NCBI GenBank assembly: GCA_028869255.1
Contig: CP110972.1
Span: 3,787,001-3,851,000, forward strand
Direction of reading: 5' to 3'
Length of the DNA stretch: 64,000 nt
DNA from: Pseudomonas poae
GTDB taxonomy: Bacteria; Pseudomonadota; Gammaproteobacteria; Pseudomonadales; Pseudomonadaceae
The notes under the pieces are model-generated. The model was not told the origin of the DNA. It searched no databases and saw only the letters and a program-made list of their open reading frames with translations. This document shows positions 46,104 to 55,391 of this stretch, one piece after another. Positions within the stretch are counted from its first letter, which is position 1. The number at the start of each line of letters is the position of its first letter. The position numbers were made by a program, and so were the translations under genes.

Positions 46104-47321
46104 TTACCGCTGCAACAAGGCTACCCGCAACCTATCGGCACTCGGGCGCTGGCAGTTGAGCTGGACCTGTTCCAGCCCCAGCCAGTCGGCCATTTGCCGC
46201 AGGTTCGATGCCAGTGCCAGCATCCCCTCCTCATCCAGCCCCGGCTCCTCTTCGTGCACCGCATGCACCGCCAAACGCCCATTGGCGCGTTCGGCGCGCA
46301 AGTCGATGCGCGCCGCAATACGTTCATTGTGCAGAAACGGCAGCACATAGTAGCCATACACCCGTTTGTCTTGCGGGGTATAAATCTCCAGGCGGTAGCG
46401 GAAGTCGAACAGTCGCTCGGTGCGGCTGCGTTCCCAGATCAGCGAATCGAACGGCGACAGCAAGGCACTGGCCGGTACCTTGCGCGGCACTTTGGACTCG
46501 GGCAAGCAATATGCCGGTTGCTTCCAGCCCTGCACCTGGCACACCTGCAACCGCCCTTCTTCGACCAACTCCGCCAAATGGCTGCGACTGTCGGCAGGGT
46601 CCAGGCGGAAATAGTCGCGCAGATCCTTTTCGGTGCCGACGCCCAATGCGGTCGCGCTGTGCAACAACAAGCCGCGCTGAGCCTGGTCTTCACTCACAGC
46701 CACTTGAAGGATGTCAGCGGGGATCACCCGCTCCGGCAAATCATAGAGCCGTTCGAAGCCGCGCCGGCCGGCAACGGTGACCTGGCCTGCGGCGAACAGC
46801 CATTCCAGCGCGTGTTTTTCATCACTCCAATCCCACCAGGGTCCGGCGCGCTCCTCGCGGGTCGACAAGCTGCCTGCGCCCAGCGCGCCTTGTTGCTCCA
46901 CGGTCTGCAACACACGCCGAATGGTCGCCTGCTGCTCGCGGCCAAAACGCGCCATCTGCGCATAGATCCCCTGCCCGCGCTTGGCCCGCTCCATGCGCCA
47001 GCGCATCAACGGGTACAACGCCAAGGGCAGCAGCGACGCCTCATGGCCCCAGTATTCAAACAGCGAACGCCGCCGACCCTGGCTCCAGGCTGCCTGCTCA
47101 AGCAGCAGCGGGGAGTAATTGCCCAAGCGGGAAAACAGCGGCAGGTAATGGGAGCGCACCACCGCATTGACCGAATCGATCTGCAACACACCGAGGCGCT
47201 CGATCAAGCGGTTGAGGTGCGCAGCCTTGATCAATGCAGGCACCTGGCGCCCGGAAAACCCCTGGGCGGCCAGCGCCATGCGTCGAGCTTGTTTGAGTGA
47301 AAAACACAGGTTGGCGGGCAT
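46104..47321 (-). CDS. YcaQ-family winged-helix DNA glycosylase
   Basis: A 405-residue protein of the HTH_42 (YcaQ/AlkX/AlkZ) superfamily: SLKQARRMALAAQGF at the N-terminus, LGVLQIDSVNAVVRSHYLPLFSRLG containing the Q-x-D catalytic signature LQID, EYWGHEASLLPL and a long tandem winged-helix body. E. coli YcaQ unhooks DNA interstrand crosslinks and removes alkylated purines. It stands alone, convergent with the DAHP synthase gene. Confidence 0.87.
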   Translation of the reverse strand: MPANLCFSLKQARRMALAAQGFSGRQVPALIKAAHLNRLIERLGVLQIDSVNAVVRSHYLPLFSRLGNYSPLLLEQAAWSQGRRRSLFEYWGHEASLLPLALYPLMRWRMERAKRGQGIYAQMARFGREQQATIRRVLQTVEQQGALGAGSLSTREERAGPWWDWSDEKHALEWLFAAGQVTVAGRRGFERLYDLPERVIPADILQVAVSEDQAQRGLLLHSATALGVGTEKDLRDYFRLDPADSRSHLAELVEEGRLQVCQVQGWKQPAYCLPESKVPRKVPASALLSPFDSLIWERSRTERLFDFRYRLEIYTPQDKRVYGYYVLPFLHNERIAARIDLRAERANGRLAVHAVHEEEPGLDEEGMLALASNLRQMADWLGLEQVQLNCQRPSADRLRVALLQR

Positions 47322-47366
47322 GGGGTTCTCCGTGAGGGCACGCCCACCACCCTACTGCATCCCGGC

Positions 47367-47573
47367 TCACTTTCGCAGCGGGTCTTGCCAGAAATGCAGA
47401 TGGCGATCCTGCTCGACATCGCCACGGTTGAGCCCGATGTCCTTGAGCGCATCATCGCTCAAGCTCGCCAGCAACTGACGCTCCTCATGCAACGCCTGCC
47501 AACGAGCGACCTTGTGAAACAGCCCGGAAAACGGGCGTTTCGCCATCAATACAAAACCTCTTTGACCTTTCAT
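47367..47573 (-). CDS. DUF1127 (YjiS-like) small protein
   Basis: A 68-residue basic protein ending in the DUF1127 motif LLASLSDDALKDIGLNRGDVEQ. Small DUF1127 proteins affect phosphate or carbon metabolism and RNA turnover in other bacteria; here the role is unknown. GGAGGGCGAGAAG upstream of ATG 47573 supports this start. It is divergent from the LysR gene with 61 bases between, so the regulator may control it. Confidence 0.85.
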   Translation of the reverse strand: MKGQRGFVLMAKRPFSGLFHKVARWQALHEERQLLASLSDDALKDIGLNRGDVEQDRHLHFWQDPLRK

Positions 47574-47634
47574 CTTCTCGCCCTCCAGTGGGGATGACGC
47601 GAGTGTGTGCCTGGCCTTATGATCAATCCAACGA

Positions 47635-48525
47635 ATGCTTCTTATGCAATACATCTCGGAGATTGATCAATTGTCCGGCTACCCGAGCATCGACACTGAA
47701 GTGCTGCGCACCTTCGTCGCCATCGCCGACCAAGGCGGTTTTACCCGAGCGGGCGAGCTGGTAAACCGCACGCAATCGGCGGTGAGCATGCAGATGAAAC
47801 GCCTGGAAGAGGACGTGTTGCAACGCAAGCTGTTTGAGCGCGATGGCCGGCAAGTGCGGCTGACGCCCGAAGGCCAGGTGCTGCTGGGGTATGCGCGACG
47901 CATCCTGAAACTGCACAGCGAGGTGTTCAACACCCTGCGCGAGCCGCATATGGTGGGGCTGGTGCGCATCGGCACGCCGGATGACTACGTGATGCGTTTC
48001 CTGCCGGGGATCCTCAAACGGTTCTCCAAGGCGTACCCGCTGATCCAGATCGAGATGCACTGCGAAGCGTCTACCGTGCTGATGCAACGCCGCGACTTGG
48101 CGCTGACGGTGATCAGCCGCGAGCCCGGCAATGAAATCGGCGAACTGCTGCGCACCGAGCGCATGGTGTGGGTAGCCGCACCGTGCTTCTGCATGGACGA
48201 GCATGAAGCCCTGCCGTTGGCGATTTCCGGGGTCGACAGTTTCTGCACGCAGTGGACCCGGGCGGCGCTGGACGCCGCCGGGCGCGACTATCGCCTGGCC
48301 TATCACAGCTCCAATGTGGCCGCGATCCAGGCGGTGGTCAGCGCCGGCCTGGCGGTGATGGTCAGCATGGAAAGCCTGGTCACCGAAGACCTGCGCGTGT
48401 TGACTGCTGAGGAAGGGTTTCCGCCGCTGCCGTCGATGAACCTTCGATTGCTGCGCAACCCGGGGATGACCTCGCCCATCACCGAATGCCTGGCCGAGTA
48501 CATCCTCGAGGGTTTTAAACTTTAA
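47635..48525 (+). CDS. LysR-family transcriptional regulator (LrhA-like)
   Basis: A 296-residue regulator with winged helix-turn-helix ..FVAIADQGGFTRAGELVNRTQSAVSMQMKRLEEDV.. and a LysR effector-binding domain (VRIGTPDDYVMRFLPGIL...). The pattern resembles LrhA/HexA. ATG 47635 or 47644 may be the start. It faces a DUF1127 gene, an arrangement that suggests direct control of that gene. Its last 11 bases overlap the convergent TauE gene. Confidence 0.9.
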   Translation: MLLMQYISEIDQLSGYPSIDTEVLRTFVAIADQGGFTRAGELVNRTQSAVSMQMKRLEEDVLQRKLFERDGRQVRLTPEGQVLLGYARRILKLHSEVFNTLREPHMVGLVRIGTPDDYVMRFLPGILKRFSKAYPLIQIEMHCEASTVLMQRRDLALTVISREPGNEIGELLRTERMVWVAAPCFCMDEHEALPLAISGVDSFCTQWTRAALDAAGRDYRLAYHSSNVAAIQAVVSAGLAVMVSMESLVTEDLRVLTAEEGFPPLPSMNLRLLRNPGMTSPITECLAEYILEGFKL

Positions 48526-49279
48526 ACGTCAGCATCACCGCGCACACCACCAGAAAGCCGCAGAACAGGCCGCGCAATACGCGCTCCGGCAGCGCATGGG
48601 CCACCTTCACGCCCCAACTGATACTGAGCAGGCCACCCACGGCCAGTGGCACGCCGATTATCCAGTCCACCTCGTGGTGCCAGGCGTAGGTAACCAGAGT
48701 CACGCCGGTGCTGGGCAACGCCAAGGCGAGTGACAGGCCCTGGGCGACCACCTGGGTGGTGCCGAACAGGCTGGTCAGCACCGGGGTGGCAACCACCGCG
48801 CCGCCGACACCGAACAAACCGCCCATGGAGCCGGACGCCGCGCCCAGCACCCCCAGCCAGGGCCAGGAGTAACGCATCTGTGCCGTAGGCGGCGCGTTGC
48901 GCGTGAACATTCGCAACAGGTTGTAGGCCGAAAGCGTCAGCAAAAACGCGATAAAGCCGATGCGCATGGCGCCCGCGTCCAGCCCCACCGCCCAGATCGA
49001 ACCGAGCCAGGCAAAGCTGAAGCCCATGACGCCCAATGGCAACGCATGCCGCAGTTCGATGCGATTGCGCTGGTGATAACGCCACAGGGCCAGCATCACA
49101 TTCGGCACTACCATCACCAGCGCCGTACCTTGGGCCAGTTGCTGATCCAGGCCAAACAATACGCCGAGTACCGGGATCGCAATCAACCCGCCACCAATGC
49201 CAAACAGCCCGCCCACCGTGCCGAGGGCCGCGCCCAATACCAGGTACATCACTAAATCGAACACCGCTTGCCACTCCAC
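48515..49279 (-). CDS. Sulfite exporter TauE/SafE family membrane protein
   Basis: A 254-residue protein with about eight helices and the duplicated family motif (LGTVGGLFGIGGGLIAIPVL near residue 20 and GSMGGLFGVGGAVVATPVL near residue 150). Members export sulfite, sulfoacetate or related small anions; substrate here unknown. It is divergent from the next LysR gene (93-base gap), its likely regulator. Confidence 0.9.
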   Translation of the reverse strand: MEWQAVFDLVMYLVLGAALGTVGGLFGIGGGLIAIPVLGVLFGLDQQLAQGTALVMVVPNVMLALWRYHQRNRIELRHALPLGVMGFSFAWLGSIWAVGLDAGAMRIGFIAFLLTLSAYNLLRMFTRNAPPTAQMRYSWPWLGVLGAASGSMGGLFGVGGAVVATPVLTSLFGTTQVVAQGLSLALALPSTGVTLVTYAWHHEVDWIIGVPLAVGGLLSISWGVKVAHALPERVLRGLFCGFLVVCAVMLTFKV

Positions 49280-49372
49280 AATCCCAAGCCATGCATGCTA
49301 CGCAGTCGCCTCTGGCACGGAAACGCACAGCAACGCACAATGGCTGTGCCAATTTCGCATAAGCGACTGCCA

Positions 49373-50323
49373 ATGAACCCGAATACCCTGACCGATCAAC
49401 TGGGCCTGTTTCTGGATGTTTTAGAGACCGGCAGCTTTTCCGCCGCCGCACGTCGCCACCCGCTGACGCCCTCGGCGGTGGCCCGGCGCATCGACAGCCT
49501 GGAAAGCTCCGTGGGCAGCCGCTTGTTCCAGCGCAGCACCCACGCGGTGGTGCCGACCCCGGCGGGCCTGGCTTTTGCCGAGCGGGCGCGGCGGATCGTC
49601 AACGAGTTGCAGCTGGCGCGGGCCGAAGCGGTGTCCCTGAGCCATGCGCCGGAGGGCCTGATTCGGGTGGATGCGCCCGCAGCGTTTGGCAGGCGGCATC
49701 TGGCGCCGGTGATTGCCGACTTTCTCAACGTGTACCCGGGCCTGGATGTGCACTTGCACCTGATCGACAGCTTTGTGGATATGCAGGGCGCCCACCTGGG
49801 CAAGGTCGACCTGGTGCTGCGTGCCGGGCATATCGTCGATACCCGGCTGATCGCCACACCGCTGGCCAGTATCGTGCGCATCGCCTGCGCCAGCCCGGCG
49901 TACCTGAAAACCCGTGGCACGCCCATCCATCCGCGCGAACTGAGCGAGCATGACGGCCTGGACTGGGATGGCCTGGCGCCGATGTTCGCCTGGCGCTTCG
50001 AGCTGGACGGGCGCCGCGCCACTTATCGTCCGCAGCGCATCCGCATGAGCGCCAACAACGCCGAAGCACTGCTGTCCGGGGCTCTCGCAGGACTGGGGAT
50101 CGCCCACCTGCCGACCTGGCTGGCCAGTGAATACCTGGTGCGCGGCGAGCTGGTGCCGCTGTTTTGCGAAGGCGGCCTGCCCAGTCCGGAAACCACCGGG
50201 ATCTATGCGCTGCGCCTGGAGCAGCAGCCCAACGCCCGGAGTCGATTGCTGCTGGAGTACCTGAAGTCGCGTTTCAGCCCCGTGCCCCCCTGGGATCTGG
50301 CGCTGCAAAGCGGCTTGGTCTGA
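49373..50323 (+). CDS. LysR-family transcriptional regulator
   Basis: A 316-residue regulator: HTH LGLFLDVLETGSFSAAARRHPLTPSAVARRIDSLESSVG and an effector domain (LIRVDAPAAFGRRHLAPVIADFL, ..AGLGIAHLPTWLASEYL). ATG 49373 begins MNPNTLTDQLGLFL, the usual distance before the HTH; the longer open frame covers the promoter region. It lies back to back with the TauE gene. Confidence 0.9.
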   Translation: MNPNTLTDQLGLFLDVLETGSFSAAARRHPLTPSAVARRIDSLESSVGSRLFQRSTHAVVPTPAGLAFAERARRIVNELQLARAEAVSLSHAPEGLIRVDAPAAFGRRHLAPVIADFLNVYPGLDVHLHLIDSFVDMQGAHLGKVDLVLRAGHIVDTRLIATPLASIVRIACASPAYLKTRGTPIHPRELSEHDGLDWDGLAPMFAWRFELDGRRATYRPQRIRMSANNAEALLSGALAGLGIAHLPTWLASEYLVRGELVPLFCEGGLPSPETTGIYALRLEQQPNARSRLLLEYLKSRFSPVPPWDLALQSGLV

Positions 50324-50402
50324 CCGCCCGGACAGAATTATCTGGCGCCTTAAAGATTTGCCCGCTAGATTCCAGCCCATACACGCTTTTTGAGGCATCG
50401 CC

Positions 50403-50855
50403 ATGAGCAAAAATCCTGACCCCTGCGAATCGCTGCTGCTGGATAACCAGCTGTGTTTCGCTCTGCATTCCACCTCACTGTTGATGACCAAGGTCTACAA
50501 GCCGTTGCTGCAGGCCCTCGGCCTCACCTACCCGCAGTACCTGGCCATGATGGTGCTGTGGGAAGAAGATGGTTTGACCGTGGGCGAAATCAGCAACCGC
50601 CTGCTGACCGATCCAGGCTCCCTCACCCCGCTGCTCAAGCGCCTGGAGGCCGAGGGCCTGCTGAGCCGCACCCGCAGCCGCGAAGACGAGCGGGTGGTGG
50701 TGGTGGAATTGACCGACACCGGCCGTGCCCTGCAGGAAAAAGCCATGGGCATTCCGCACTGCATCCTCGGCGCCAGCGGCCTGGAGCTTGCGCAATTGCG
50801 CAAGCTGCAAAGCGACCTGATTGCCTTGCGCAGCAATCTGCAGGGCGCCATCTAA
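50403..50855 (+). CDS. ohrR: OhrR, organic hydroperoxide-sensing MarR-family repressor
   Basis: A 150-residue regulator with LLLDNQLCFALHSTSLLM (sensing cysteine 18), LGLTYPQYLAMMVLWEEDGLTVGEISNRL and LLTDPGSLTPLLKRLEAEGLLSRTRSREDER. In Pseudomonas and Bacillus, OhrR represses ohr until its cysteine is oxidised by organic peroxides. The gene precedes ohr in the same direction, separated by 254 bases with a palindrome and TTAGCGC repeats. It is a paralogue of the MarR protein at 33857. Confidence 0.92.
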   Translation: MSKNPDPCESLLLDNQLCFALHSTSLLMTKVYKPLLQALGLTYPQYLAMMVLWEEDGLTVGEISNRLLTDPGSLTPLLKRLEAEGLLSRTRSREDERVVVVELTDTGRALQEKAMGIPHCILGASGLELAQLRKLQSDLIALRSNLQGAI

Positions 50856-50876
50856 AGCCCTCTGAGCACTAACAAT

Positions 50877-50964
50877 GTGGGAGCGGGCTTGCTCGCGAAA
50901 GCAGTGGATCAGTCAATAAATCAGTCGACTGATACTCCGCTTTCGCGAGCAAGCCCGCTCCCAC
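50877..50964. repeat. Extragenic palindromic repeat, GTGGGAGC family, copy 7
   Basis: GTGGGAGCGGGCTTGCTCGCGAAAGC and its inverted copy flank a spacer containing a smaller GTCAATAAATCAGTCGACTGAT element. It separates ohrR from the ohr promoter. Confidence 0.87.
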
Positions 50965-51020
50965 ATTGGGTTATGCGGCGCTCCGGAAAATCGCTACTGC
51001 AAACTATTTTATAAATTTAT

Positions 51021-51087
51021 CTTGCGCACTAAACATTAGCGCTATACATTCATCTCACCAACTACTTAGCGCGCAAATATTTAGCGC
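51021..51087 (+). promoter_or_regulatory. TTAGCGC repeats in the ohr promoter, possible OhrR operator
   Basis: TTAGCGC occurs at 51036-51042, 51066-51072 and 51081-51087, spaced 30 and 15 bases; GCGCACTAA (51024-51032) is a near inverted copy. The AT-rich run CTATTTTATAAATTTATC lies just before. Such phased repeats would suit a repressor dimer, and OhrR is the obvious candidate, but the motif is not the published OhrR consensus I remember. Confidence 0.45.
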
Positions 51088-51109
51088 TTAAAACCAAGAG
51101 GACGACACC

Positions 51110-51529
51110 ATGCAAACTCTCTATACCGCAGTAGCCACCGCCACCGGCGGCCGTGATGGTCGTGCCGTTTCCAGCGACAACATCCTCGATGTAAAACTCT
51201 CCACCCCTAAAGAATTGGGCGGCGCCGGTGGCCAAGCCACCAACCCTGAACAGCTGTTTGCCGCCGGCTACTCGGCCTGCTTTATCGGCGCCCTGAAATT
51301 CGTCGCCAGCCAGACCAAACGCAAAATCCCGGATGACGCCTCGATCACCGCCCACGTCGGCATCGGCCAGATCCCTGGCGGTTTCGGCCTGGACATCGAC
51401 CTGCACATCAGCCTGCCGGGCCTGGCCCAGGACGACGCGCAAAGCCTGGTCGACGCCGCCCACCAGGTGTGCCCGTACTCCAACGCCACCCGTGGCAACG
51501 TCGATGTCCGCCTGCACGTAACCGTGTAA
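51110..51529 (+). CDS. ohr: Organic hydroperoxide resistance protein Ohr
   Basis: A 139-residue Ohr/OsmC-fold peroxidase with the two catalytic cysteines in AAGYSACFIGALK (about residue 61) and HQVCPYSNATRGN (about residue 125), and the family N-terminus MQTLYTAVATATGGRDG. It reduces organic hydroperoxides using lipoylated proteins. AAGAGGACGACACC gives the ribosome site. It is downstream of ohrR. Confidence 0.96.
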   Translation: MQTLYTAVATATGGRDGRAVSSDNILDVKLSTPKELGGAGGQATNPEQLFAAGYSACFIGALKFVASQTKRKIPDDASITAHVGIGQIPGGFGLDIDLHISLPGLAQDDAQSLVDAAHQVCPYSNATRGNVDVRLHVTV

Positions 51530-51556
51530 TGACCTTTGCCGCCCCAGGAGAAGAAC

Positions 51557-52573
51557 ATGAACACAATTGGTAAAGCGCTCACCGGCACCCTGCTCGCCCT
51601 GTCGATCAATACCGCCTTCGCCGCGCCAGGCGATGTGGAGCACAACACCCAGGCATTTCTGGACGTATTGAACGCCGGTACCGGCAAACCGATGGAACAG
51701 CTGACGCCCAAGGAGGCCCGCGCCGTGCTGACGGGGGCCCAGGCGGGTGTGAAGCTGACGCTGCCCAAGGCCGATATCAGCCAGAAGACCATTCAGGTCG
51801 ATGGCCAGCCGCTGGGCCTGACCATCGTGCGGCCGGCCGGGGTCAAGGGCACATTGCCGGTGTTCATGTTCTTCCACGGAGGCGGTTGGGTGCTGGGGGA
51901 TTACCCCACGCACGAACGCCTGGTGCGGGACCTGGTGGTGGGCTCAGGGGCGGTGGCGGTGTTCGTCAACTACACGCCATCCCCGGAAGCGCACTACCCG
52001 GTGGCGATCAACCAGGCTTACGGCGCCACGAAGTGGGTGGCTGAGCACGGCAAGGAAATCAACGTCGACGGCAAGCGCCTGGCGGTAGCGGGTAACAGTG
52101 TCGGCGGCAATATGGCGGCGGTGGTCAGCCTGATGGCCAAGGACAAGGGCACCCCGGCGATCAAGTTCCAGTTGCTGCTATGGCCGGTGACCGACGCCAG
52201 CTTCGAGACCGCGTCCTACAACCAATACGCCGAAGGGCACTTCCTCACCAAAAACATGATGAAGTGGTTCTGGGACAACTACACCACCGACGCCAACCAG
52301 CGCGCCGAGATCTACGCCTCGCCGTTGCGGGCCACCACGGATCAGCTCAAGGGCTTGCCGCCCGCGCTGATTCAGACTGCCGGCGCCGACGTGCTGCGTG
52401 ATGAAGGCGAAGCTTATGCACGCAAGCTGGATCAGGCCGGTGTACCGGTGACCGCCGTGCGTTACAACGGCATGATCCACGACTACGGTTTGCTCAACGT
52501 GGTCAGCCAGGTCCCTGCGGTGCGTTCGGCCTTGCTGCAAGCTTCGGATGAGCTTAAGCAACATCTGAAATAA
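51557..52573 (+). CDS. Exported alpha/beta hydrolase (HSL/type IV esterase family)
   Basis: A 338-residue protein with a signal peptide (MNTIGKALTGTLLALSINTAFA). The catalytic oxyanion motif FFHGGGWVLGD and nucleophile serine in VAGNSVGGNMAAV (GxSxG) place it in the hormone-sensitive lipase/GDXG family, with the acid in GADVLRDEGE and histidine in MIHDYGLL. It is a periplasmic or secreted esterase. CAGGAGAAG sits before ATG 51557. It begins 27 bases after ohr with no terminator, so co-expression under peroxide stress is likely. Confidence 0.9.
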   Translation: MNTIGKALTGTLLALSINTAFAAPGDVEHNTQAFLDVLNAGTGKPMEQLTPKEARAVLTGAQAGVKLTLPKADISQKTIQVDGQPLGLTIVRPAGVKGTLPVFMFFHGGGWVLGDYPTHERLVRDLVVGSGAVAVFVNYTPSPEAHYPVAINQAYGATKWVAEHGKEINVDGKRLAVAGNSVGGNMAAVVSLMAKDKGTPAIKFQLLLWPVTDASFETASYNQYAEGHFLTKNMMKWFWDNYTTDANQRAEIYASPLRATTDQLKGLPPALIQTAGADVLRDEGEAYARKLDQAGVPVTAVRYNGMIHDYGLLNVVSQVPAVRSALLQASDELKQHLK

Positions 52574-52589
52574 GCACTGAACGCCCATG

Positions 52590-52619
52590 AAAAAGCCCGA
52601 CTCAAGGTCGGGCTTTTTT
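52590..52619 (+). terminator. Rho-independent terminator, bidirectional
   Basis: AAAAAGCCCGAC-TCAAG-GTCGGGCTTTTTT between the convergent hydrolase and efp genes. Confidence 0.93.
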
Positions 52620-52638
52620 CGTATCGGCGGGGCCAGAA

Positions 52639-53211
52639 TTACTTCTTGGCGCGACCTTTGTACGAACCACCTTCACGGGTGTCGATCTCGATCAGGTCGT
52701 CGATTTCGATGAAATCGGCTACTTGCAGTTCGGTACCGTTGCTCAGTTTGGCAGGCTTCATGACCTTGCCCGAAGTGTCGCCGCGAGCGGAACCTTCGGT
52801 GTAGGCAACCTTACGCACGATAGTGGTCGGCAGCTCTACGGAAACCAGACGCTCTTCGAAGAAAATAGCTTCGCAGACGTCTTCCATACCTTCTTCGATG
52901 AACGGCAGAACGGCTTCGATGTCTTCAGCGTTCAGCTCGTACATGGTGTAGTCGGTGGTGTCCATGAACGTGTAGGTGTCGCCGCTGATGAAGGACAGGG
53001 TCGCTTCTTTACGGTCGAGGATCACGTCATCCAGCTTGTCATCGGCGCTGTAGACGATCTCGGTCTTGTAACCGGTCAGCAGGTTCTTCAGCTTGGTCTT
53101 CATGATTGCGCTGTTACGACCAGACTTGGTGAACTCAGCTTTCTGAACCAGCCAAGGGTCGTTTTCGAGACGGATCACTGTACCGGGTTTCAGTTCTTTA
53201 CCAGTTTTCAT
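52639..53211 (-). CDS. efp: Elongation factor P
   Basis: A 190-residue EF-P with the three-domain sequence [20 protein letters not shown].., the conserved loop TKSGRNSA with arginine 32 in place of the beta-lysylated lysine of E. coli, and C-terminal [16 protein letters not shown]. The arginine form is rhamnosylated by EarP, encoded next door. EF-P relieves ribosome stalling at polyproline runs. Confidence 0.97.
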   Translation of the reverse strand: MKTGKELKPGTVIRLENDPWLVQKAEFTKSGRNSAIMKTKLKNLLTGYKTEIVYSADDKLDDVILDRKEATLSFISGDTYTFMDTTDYTMYELNAEDIEAVLPFIEEGMEDVCEAIFFEERLVSVELPTTIVRKVAYTEGSARGDTSGKVMKPAKLSNGTELQVADFIEIDDLIEIDTREGGSYKGRAKK

Positions 53212-53260
53212 TGCGTATATCCGAAATTTGGATGGGATTTACAAAAATCAAGGTCGCGTA

Positions 53261-54394
53261 TCATATCCAACTTTCATAAAACTGTACCAGCGCCGTCGCA
53301 AGATCGGCCTGCAAGCCTTGTTCCAGAGACCACGTCTGGGCATGCAAACTGATCTGCGGCCAGTGCTCGAGGAGCATTTTCCACGCAAGTGCCATATCGC
53401 CATCAGTGTTCCAGGCTTGCCACAGTGCGACCAGCGCAGCCCTTGCGGCCGGTGATAAGGCCGCGGTGTACAGCGCCAGGAAGGCGTCGAGCTTGTCGAG
53501 GTGGATGTCTTCGTCCTGGCGATAGATGTGCCACAACAGGGGCCGGGCGGCCCATTGGGCGCGCACGAAGGAGTCTTCGCCACGCACGGCGTTGAAGTCG
53601 CAGCACCACAATAAGCGGTCATATTGCGCCTGGCGCACGAACGGCAGCACCTGCACGGTCAAAGCACCGCGCTGATGCATAGCCCCCACCGCCAGGCCCT
53701 CCACGCCAAGCCAGCGCTGCACATCCCCGAGGATTCGCCCTTCCGGCACCAATAGATGAGTGGCACGCCCGTCCGTCGACAATACGTCCAGCCAACCGGC
53801 AAGCCCGGGGTTTTCGTAAGCGAACAGCGAGATCAACCGCGCATCGGTTGCGGGAAATACCCCCAAGCCTTGCAGGAATTGGCGCTGCGCAGCGCCATCT
53901 TGCTGAAACGCCTGACGCTGCTCGAGCAACCCCGCCTCGCGCAACAAACCACCGGTGCCGGGCTTGAAACCCGGGAAAAAGAAGTACTTCTGCACGCCCT
54001 TGAACTTCACCGACGGCAAGCGATGGCAACCCACCACCCAGTCTTCGGCACTCAGGTAATCCAGGTTCATCCACAACGGCACACGCGCGCGCGCAGCCAT
54101 GGCTTCCATGTAGTCGGGCGGCAACTGGCAGGCAAAAGCGGCGATCACCACATCCGCCGCGGGGGCCCCCGCCCATTCGGCGGGCCAATGGCGTACTTCG
54201 ACGCCTTCTTGCCATTGCTGGCTCAAGTGCACATCGATTTCGGGGCACATGCGTTCGAAGGCGCGCAGGTCATCGACCCACAAACGCACGTCGCAGCCGT
54301 GCTCCACCACCAATTGCCGGGCCAGGCGCCAGGTCACGCCGATGTCGCCGTAGTTGTCGACGACGCTGCAAAAAATATCCCAGCGGGCTTTCAT
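53261..54394 (-). CDS. earP: EF-P arginine rhamnosyltransferase EarP
   Basis: A 377-residue GT-B inverting glycosyltransferase. The N-terminal DIFCSVVDNYGDIGVTWRLARQL motif bears the catalytic aspartate, and RGEDSFVRAQWAARPLLWH near residue 270 binds dTDP-rhamnose. It rhamnosylates arginine 32 of EF-P. ATG 54394 begins MKARWDIFC; the earlier in-frame ATG adds four residues. The gene is upstream of efp on the same strand with 49 bases between. Confidence 0.95.
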   Translation of the reverse strand: MKARWDIFCSVVDNYGDIGVTWRLARQLVVEHGCDVRLWVDDLRAFERMCPEIDVHLSQQWQEGVEVRHWPAEWAGAPAADVVIAAFACQLPPDYMEAMAARARVPLWMNLDYLSAEDWVVGCHRLPSVKFKGVQKYFFFPGFKPGTGGLLREAGLLEQRQAFQQDGAAQRQFLQGLGVFPATDARLISLFAYENPGLAGWLDVLSTDGRATHLLVPEGRILGDVQRWLGVEGLAVGAMHQRGALTVQVLPFVRQAQYDRLLWCCDFNAVRGEDSFVRAQWAARPLLWHIYRQDEDIHLDKLDAFLALYTAALSPAARAALVALWQAWNTDGDMALAWKMLLEHWPQISLHAQTWSLEQGLQADLATALVQFYESWI

Positions 54395-54526
54395 TCCGGG
54401 CTCCAACGCTCAAAGGCTCGATTGTCCGCATAAATGCCCTGATGCAGAAGGCTTGATCGCGATTATTCTGCACAGCGGCTGTGCGACAATCGCCACCATG
54501 CCGTCAATGCCTGCCAGGAGGCCATC

Positions 54527-54895
54527 ATGTCCGATCGTCCGTTGTCGTTGTTCAAGCTCAGTATGGCTGTGGCGTTCGGCCTATGGCTGGGGTTCATCGC
54601 CATTGTGCTGAGCGCCTGGCTGGCATCGCGCTACCTGTTCCCACAGGGCCTGGAGTCGGCCGTGCAGGCGGTCGAGCCATTGCGTAAGCCGGCGCCTGCC
54701 GCACCGGAGCCGCCGAACCGAATGTTCGAGCAGTACCAGCAGAACCTGCAAAAGCAGGAACAGCAGCAAACCCTGGATCAGGCGCGCAACAACGCACGCA
54801 ACCTGTCCAACCCCAAATGCCAGTTCTGGCTGCAACAGGACCAGAACGCGCCCACTGAAAAGACTCGCGCCAATGTGCTGCAATTCTGCGATTGA
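54527..54895 (+). CDS. Hypothetical single-helix membrane protein
   Basis: A 122-residue protein: short cytoplasmic start, one membrane helix (LSMAVAFGLWLGFIAIVLSAWLASRY), a proline-rich hinge (LRKPAPAAPEPPNR) and a Q-rich helix ending in two cysteines (NPKCQFWLQQ..VLQFCD). The C-terminus should face the periplasm. No family recognised. It is five bases from the Gre-like gene, so the two may be co-transcribed. Confidence 0.7.
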   Translation: MSDRPLSLFKLSMAVAFGLWLGFIAIVLSAWLASRYLFPQGLESAVQAVEPLRKPAPAAPEPPNRMFEQYQQNLQKQEQQQTLDQARNNARNLSNPKCQFWLQQDQNAPTEKTRANVLQFCD

Positions 54896-54900
54896 TCACT

Positions 54901-55383
54901 ATGAATAAACACGCCGTCCACCAACTGGTCCTGGAAAAGCTCAGCGTCGACCTTGATATTGCGCAACGGGCCGCGCAGACCGCGTACGAAACCGCGACCC
55001 ACGAAGAAAATATCGCCGAAAACAAATACGACACTCTGGGGCTGGAGGCGTCTTACCTGGCCGCCGGGCAAGCCAAACGCGTCGAGGAAATCAAGCAGGC
55101 ACTGGCGCTGTGCCAGGCCATGCAACTGCGCCCGTACGACGATCAGCGCGGGATAGAAGTCGGCGCGCTATTGGGCCTGGAGGACGAGAACGGCCGGCAG
55201 CAGTGGCTGTTCCTGGCACCGGATGCGGCGGGTTTGAAGGTGGACGTGGTGGGGCAACCGGTGACCGTCATCACCCCGCGCTCGCCCTTGGGCAAAAGCC
55301 TGTTGGGCAAGTTTGAAGGCGATGAGGTGGAGATTCTGGTGGCGGGCGCTCGGCAACAGTTTGTGGTTACCGAGGCCAGATAA
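54901..55383 (+). CDS. GreA/GreB-family transcript cleavage factor-like protein
   Basis: A 160-residue protein with an N-terminal coiled coil (LVLEKLSVDLDIAQRAAQTAYETATHEENIAENKYDTLGLEASYLAAGQAKR) and a C-terminal FKBP-like Gre domain (ITPRSPLGKSLLGKFEGDEVEI). The conserved SPLGKALLGK pattern is kept. Whether it rescues stalled RNA polymerase like GreA or has other targets is unknown; classic tip acidic residues lie in the ATHEENIAEN loop. ATG 54901 follows an in-frame TTG at 54892 lacking a ribosome site. Confidence 0.82.
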   Translation: MNKHAVHQLVLEKLSVDLDIAQRAAQTAYETATHEENIAENKYDTLGLEASYLAAGQAKRVEEIKQALALCQAMQLRPYDDQRGIEVGALLGLEDENGRQQWLFLAPDAAGLKVDVVGQPVTVITPRSPLGKSLLGKFEGDEVEILVAGARQQFVVTEAR

Positions 55384-55391
55384 ATCCCTTT

